Positions 60,015 through 64,000 of a DNA stretch of 64,000 nt are shown here, one piece after another. The stretch is from assembly GCA_004352715.1 (NCBI GenBank), contig SCFE01000120.1:587733-651732 (forward strand). The letters are read 5' to 3'. The notes below the pieces were generated by a model. That model did not search any database. It was given only the letters and a program-made list of their open reading frames with translations, and was not told the DNA's origin. Within the stretch, counting starts at the first letter, position 1. Each line of letters starts with the position of its first letter. Source of the DNA: Hofstenia miamia. Taxonomy: Eukaryota; Xenacoelomorpha; Acoela. Made by a program: the position numbers and the translations under genes.

Positions 60015-62497
60015 ATGTTGAAATCTGCACAGCTAGTAGTTTCTTACCTATGTCTTCATGCAGCATGGAGTAAACTGGGTGTAAAAGATTGTCAAGACAA
60101 CACCTACCTTTGCGACGGGGGCAACCATGAAATGTGTAATGCAAATGACGAAGAGTGTCAGTGTATGGAAGGTTATTTTCAAATCATTGGCACCTGCGCT
60201 AAAATGGGCACTCCAGGTAACTAGTCGTTTTATTGGAAAATTTACTCTTTTTTTTAAAAGCAGCTATTAATTTCTGATTTTGAATAAAATATAAAATACT
60301 TTATATTGCTAAACGTGTTCATTAATTTCTAATTTTCAACGGAAATTTCCAAGTGAAAAATTATTTCAAGATAATGATATCAATCTTTTAGAAAATTTTT
60401 TTCTTGTTTTAAAGTTTTTCGCCCATTAGTCGTAATTACTAATCAACTCGACAATACATTTTTTGGTGTTAACAGACCAAAAATTCAACTCATTATGGTC
60501 ATTTTTGCCTAAATATCTCACTTGCTATTCCTTAAGGGTGCTTATCAATTACTAGCTGTTACAACTTCTCTTTAGTATGTAGGATAAACAACTGCATAAT
60601 ATCGCAATGTACGGATTGATGTTTAATAAATCACTGATTTTAGCCTTTACCCTATTTTACCTAGGGACCGATTTAACCCTGTTTTTAGATATAACTCAGA
60701 GACCGTTTTTTAAATTAACCATCCTTCCATGACTTTTTTCTTTAACTTGTTCTGCAACTTTTGAATGCAAAATTATAATTAAATGTTTTCTATGTTTTAT
60801 TTGCATTATACGCCTTTCTCTTGATTGCTCTATAGTAATATTTTTAAGATTTTGTGTTAATAATTAGAAATAAAAAAAATACACATAACCTAATTAATAT
60901 GCACATAATTTGCATATTATTTATCGTATCGCCAAATGGTCACCATCAAAATGTTACAGATATGTCAAAGTATCTCCACACCGAATTTGGTGTTGATCGG
61001 ATCTTAGGATTAACCATGGTGGGAGTCAAGGTAATGTGAGTGGCAATATGCTAAAATACTCTCAGGAATAACTGCTACGAAAAAGCCCAATTAAAATTGC
61101 TATTCTAAATGTGCTAGTTTCTTAAACACATTTACATGCTCGTAACTCACGAACTGATAGTATCTCAAAATCTGAAATCATCACGGCATTGATATCTCAA
61201 TATCCTAATGAGGTTGGAAAACGTTATTTGAAAGTCTGGGAAAAGACTTATATTTTCAAAAATACGCAAGCCAGTCTAAGTTTAAGTAAAATCCCTGCTC
61301 ATTTATTAAATCAGCAATTTCAATATTACTTCAAAGGGGAACCACGACAAATTAATTTGGATTTCTAAGACCTCCACATGAGCTATATTTTTCTTTTCAA
61401 AATCCTAATTTACAATTTCTAGGAACTCTATTTGAGTGGCGTGTTTAGGGGNTAATTAATATGCACATAATTTGCATATTATTTATCGTATCGCCAAATG
61501 GTCACCATCAAAATGTTACAGATATGTCAAAGTATCTCCACACCGAATTTGGTGTTGATCGGATCTTAGGATTAACCATGGTGGGAGTCAAGGTAATGTG
61601 AGTGGCAATATGCTAAAATACTCTCAGGAATAACTGCTACGAAAAAGCCCAATTAAAATTGCTATTCTAAATGTGCTAGTTTCTTAAACACATTTACATG
61701 CTCGTAACTCACGAACTGATAGTATCTCAAAATCTGAAATCATCACGGCATTGATATCTCAATATCCTAATGAGGTTGGAAAACGTTATTTGAAAGTCTG
61801 GGAAAAGACTTATATTTTCAAAAATACGCAAGCCAGTCTAAGTTTAAGTAAAATCCCTGCTCATTTATTAAATCAGCAATTTCAATATTACTTCAAAGGG
61901 GAACCACGACAAATTAATTTGGATTTCTAAGACCTCCACATGAGCTATATTTTTCTTTTCAAAATCCTAATTTACAATTTCTAGGAACTCTATTTGAGTG
62001 GCGTGTTTAGGGGGGCAGGGGAGACGACCGCCCCCCCCCATTTGGGGTCAGCTGGGAACACTTAAGAAAATTTATTTTTTCTCCTGATAATTTAAATCTG
62101 TTCACTTTATTTCAAGATACTAGAAATCGATTTGCTACTAAAAACAGATGATTACATTTTGTGTAAGCTTACTTTTGTTCAAAAAACTTTTTTTGCATTT
62201 TTTTTCTATAAAAATGGGTGTCAGCCCCCCATTTTAAAAATCCTAAATGCGCCACTGCTCTATTTGGGACCTTGATTTTTCTGAAATTTCTTATTCTAGT
62301 TCTAGTACTGAATTTTAGGAAATCTCTGTCGTGAAGGTGAAATGTCAGCATCTGGAGAATGCGAATGCAACTATGGCTACACTCGGGGAACTAGCAATGA
62401 ATGCGGTATTTGTCGAAAACATGATGATTGCACCACCGAGTTAGGAGTTGATTCGGAGCTTGTAGGTCATTGTTATATGGACGATGAAGGATACCAG
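60015..62497 (+). CDS. Secreted cysteine-rich EGF/EB-like protein, N-terminal exons
   Basis: Exon 1 60015-60216, exon 2 62319-62497; splicing joins GTPG to NLCREG in frame (phase 1), and a GT donor at 62498 shows the gene continues. The start chosen (60015) gives a signal peptide: MLKSAQLVVSYLCLHAAWS; an upstream in-frame ATG at 59994 is less suitable. The mature part has closely spaced cysteines (CQDNTYLC, MCNANDEECQCMEGYF, CAKMG, LCREG, GECECNYGY, CGICRKHDDC), the CxCxxGY pattern of EGF-like or EB modules. Likely extracellular; partner and role unknown. The 2.1-kb intron holds a 562-bp assembly duplicate and a hAT-like MITE. I did not find the next exon before 64 kb. Confidence 0.72.
60891..62013. 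repeat. Exact tandem duplicate split by a single n
   Basis: 60891-61451 is repeated at 61453-62013 after one n (61452). Copy 1 breaks off in a G run that continues as a G/C homopolymer in copy 2, so an unmerged contig overlap at a difficult homopolymer is likely. Confidence 0.9.
61996..62257. mobile_element. hAT-like MITE family D, copy 2
   Basis: 262 bp with ends GAGTGGCGTGTTTAGG and CAGTGGCGCATTTAGG and a perfect 8-bp target duplication CTCTATTT (61988-61995 and 62258-62265). Confidence 0.9.
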
Positions 62498-62777
62498 GTA
62501 CTGTTATTCTTAAAACAAAGTTGGATAGTAACGCCAATTTTTAATTATTCATTTCAATTCAAATCTATTTCATCAAAAATGTTAACGGTTAGAACCTGTG
62601 TACATTTTTTCCTACTTTTTTATCACATATAAAATATTGATTTTTACAAATAATTTTTGACTTACATATGCCTAATATTGAAGTGTATCACACAAAACAG
62701 GTTTTTCACCTGACTAAATAATAATCATCTGAATTATTATTTTACTTGTACTTTTGAAGGTCGACCATGGCCATGCT

Positions 62778-62831
62778 AAAATGGTCATACATAGGGTCAT
62801 ACATATGTATGACCCTATGCATGACCATTTT
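62778..62831. repeat. 54-bp near-perfect palindrome
   Basis: Arms of 27 bp with no loop (one mismatch): AAAATGGTCATACATAGGG toward the centre at ACATATGT. Could form a cruciform, or an RNA hairpin in the intron after exon 2 of the EGF-like gene. Confidence 0.95.
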
Positions 62832-63186
62832 GAAATTATGAGTTTCCTCGATTTTCCACTCAGCAACAACTACCCCAATCGCAAATCTGCCAGTATCAAA
62901 GCAACGACAATTTTGTGAATTTTATAGAAGGTATCTAAGTAATATACACATTTCTTGGTTAAATTACAGAAGATAGCTAGATAAGATTTTTTTTCAACAA
63001 TCCTTCTGTAATCTAGGCATAGAAATCCTAATTTGTTTGAAGAAGAAAAGGTTGAGTGTTCGTTGTAAAAGTGACAGTGTACCTTGTTTTCAGTTATGGT
63101 TCGGATGATTCAATAGTTTTTGGATGGTACCAAGGATCACAATCATATTTTCAATGATTTTTATAAGCGTGTGGTTTTCTACTGTC
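62832..63186. other. Non-coding, nothing recognised
   Basis: A+T-rich stretch between the palindrome and the LINE fragment. No exon found. Confidence 0.45.
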
Positions 63187-63650
63187 TTAGTTATATGAAA
63201 ATGTCATCTGCCCCTGTTTCAAAGTAATTCCTCCTAATACACACTGAACATTGCAAAGTAAAAGTTGGTTATTGCCTACCAGAATATCATCTTTTTTAGT
63301 AGTGATCAGAATATTTTGACCATTACTAGTTATTCTCACTGCTGCACACTTACCTAATCCAAACTCCAACCCTGAATCTCTGCTTGCCTTCTCCAATGTC
63401 TCCACTTGCTTCTGCAACATCTTCCTTGAACTAGCGTACATCTTCAGGTCGTCCATGTACCACAGGTGACTCACTGCTCTACCATTCTTCTCCATCTTAT
63501 ACCCTATGCCTGCCTCCTTTAACTTTTCTGTGATAGGTATTAAGCTAACTACAAACAGTAGTGGCGCTAAGCTGTCTCCCTGGAATATACCCCGTCTAAA
63601 CCTCAACCTATGCCCATCTATCTCAGTCTGCCACTTTCCCATCTCTCTCT
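63187..63650 (-). mobile_element. Non-LTR retrotransposon reverse transcriptase fragment
   Basis: Continuous frame of about 150 codons with RFRRGIFQGDSLAPLLFVVS, VSHLWYMDDLKMYAS and LEFGLGKCAAV. GIFQGDSLSPLLF, YMDDLK and the FG..KC motif are RT motifs of an R2/LINE-type clade common in invertebrates; the YxDD catalytic box is intact (YMDD). Both ends are truncated. Lies beside a TTA microsatellite. Confidence 0.88.
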
Positions 63651-63710
63651 CTCTAGAAACTCAACCCATTTCTGCGAAACTCCATTAGCCTCTAACGTCT
63701 TCAATACCCA

Positions 63711-63711
63711 C

Positions 63712-63770
<59 letters not shown>

Positions 63771-63786
63771 TTTTTTTTTTATTTTA

Positions 63787-63853
<67 letters not shown>
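63711..63853. repeat. (TTA)n microsatellite with T run
   Basis: About 140 bp of TTA/ATT repeats interrupted by a T run near 63770-63785. Short (TAA)n tracts also lie at 3841-3886 and 8098-8141. Confidence 0.97.
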
Positions 63854-64000
63854 GAACGTATATATTTAAAAGAAAGTTTAACTATAAACTACAAAACAAT
63901 ACTAAAGCAAGTAAAAATTAAGTTGAAAACACAATCAGAGCTGATTTGTTTGGCGGTTTTCATTGTATAATCTAAAGCATACAATAATATATTATTTACG

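Noticed and set aside
60854-61039. Possible middle exon of the EGF/EB-like gene (NVTDMSKYLHTEFGVDRI)
   Set aside because: No acceptor precedes it, and direct splicing of 60216 to 62319 already restores frame and the cysteine pattern.
63610-63855. Poly-leucine open frame
   Set aside because: Translation of a TTA microsatellite.

Overview
This is a fragment of an animal nuclear genome assembly. It is strongly A+T-rich, every gene is split by GT-AG introns (several only 40-50 bp), DNA-transposon and LINE debris is dense, and contigs are joined by runs of n (1000, 400, 223, 75, 16 and single n). Tiny introns, a cilia gene and a ZIC-type gene suggest a small invertebrate (flatworm-like or tunicate-like), but I cannot name the lineage.

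The main content, about 6.5-48 kb on the minus strand, is one very large gene: the axonemal inner-arm dynein heavy chain DNAH10 (a heavy chain of the two-headed I1/f dynein). I can follow it from an N-terminal tail exon through the tail, linker, AAA1-AAA4 and the coiled-coil stalk with its microtubule-binding tip. AAA5, AAA6 and the C-terminal domain are not in the window. The exons are not in linear order. Minus-strand order should be tail (31.8 to 18.3 kb), linker plus AAA1 (48.0 to 41.6 kb), AAA2-AAA4 (18.0 to 10.3 kb), stalk (9.8 to 8.2 kb). The linker/AAA1 block lies upstream of the tail as an island between two 1000-n gaps, while the tail joins AAA2 across an AT microsatellite. This is most likely a misplaced contig.

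Positions 1-11983 form a near-perfect inverted repeat of about 5.5 kb arms around a 1000-n gap. Each arm holds the AAA4 exons and two tandem copies (about 1.87 kb period) of the stalk exons. Single n's at the copy junctions suggest unmerged contigs. Other single-n or short-gap joins also carry exact duplications (26.4/26.7, 27.8/31.8, 60.9/61.45 kb).

The right third (49-64 kb) is gene-poor. It has a divergent ZIC-like C2H2 zinc-finger gene on the minus strand (53.1-54.3 kb), a secreted cysteine-rich EGF/EB-like protein on the plus strand (60.0-62.5 kb), LINE reverse-transcriptase relics and many miniature inverted-repeat transposons. From terminal repeats and target duplications I recognise hAT-like, Tc1/mariner-like, piggyBac-like and unclassified families. 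I see no CRISPR array, rRNA, tRNA or prokaryotic-type system, and no convincing novel molecular system. The strongest second-look items are the scrambled DNAH10, its degenerate AAA4 P-loop, the ZIC-like gene lacking zinc ligands, and the transposon families.
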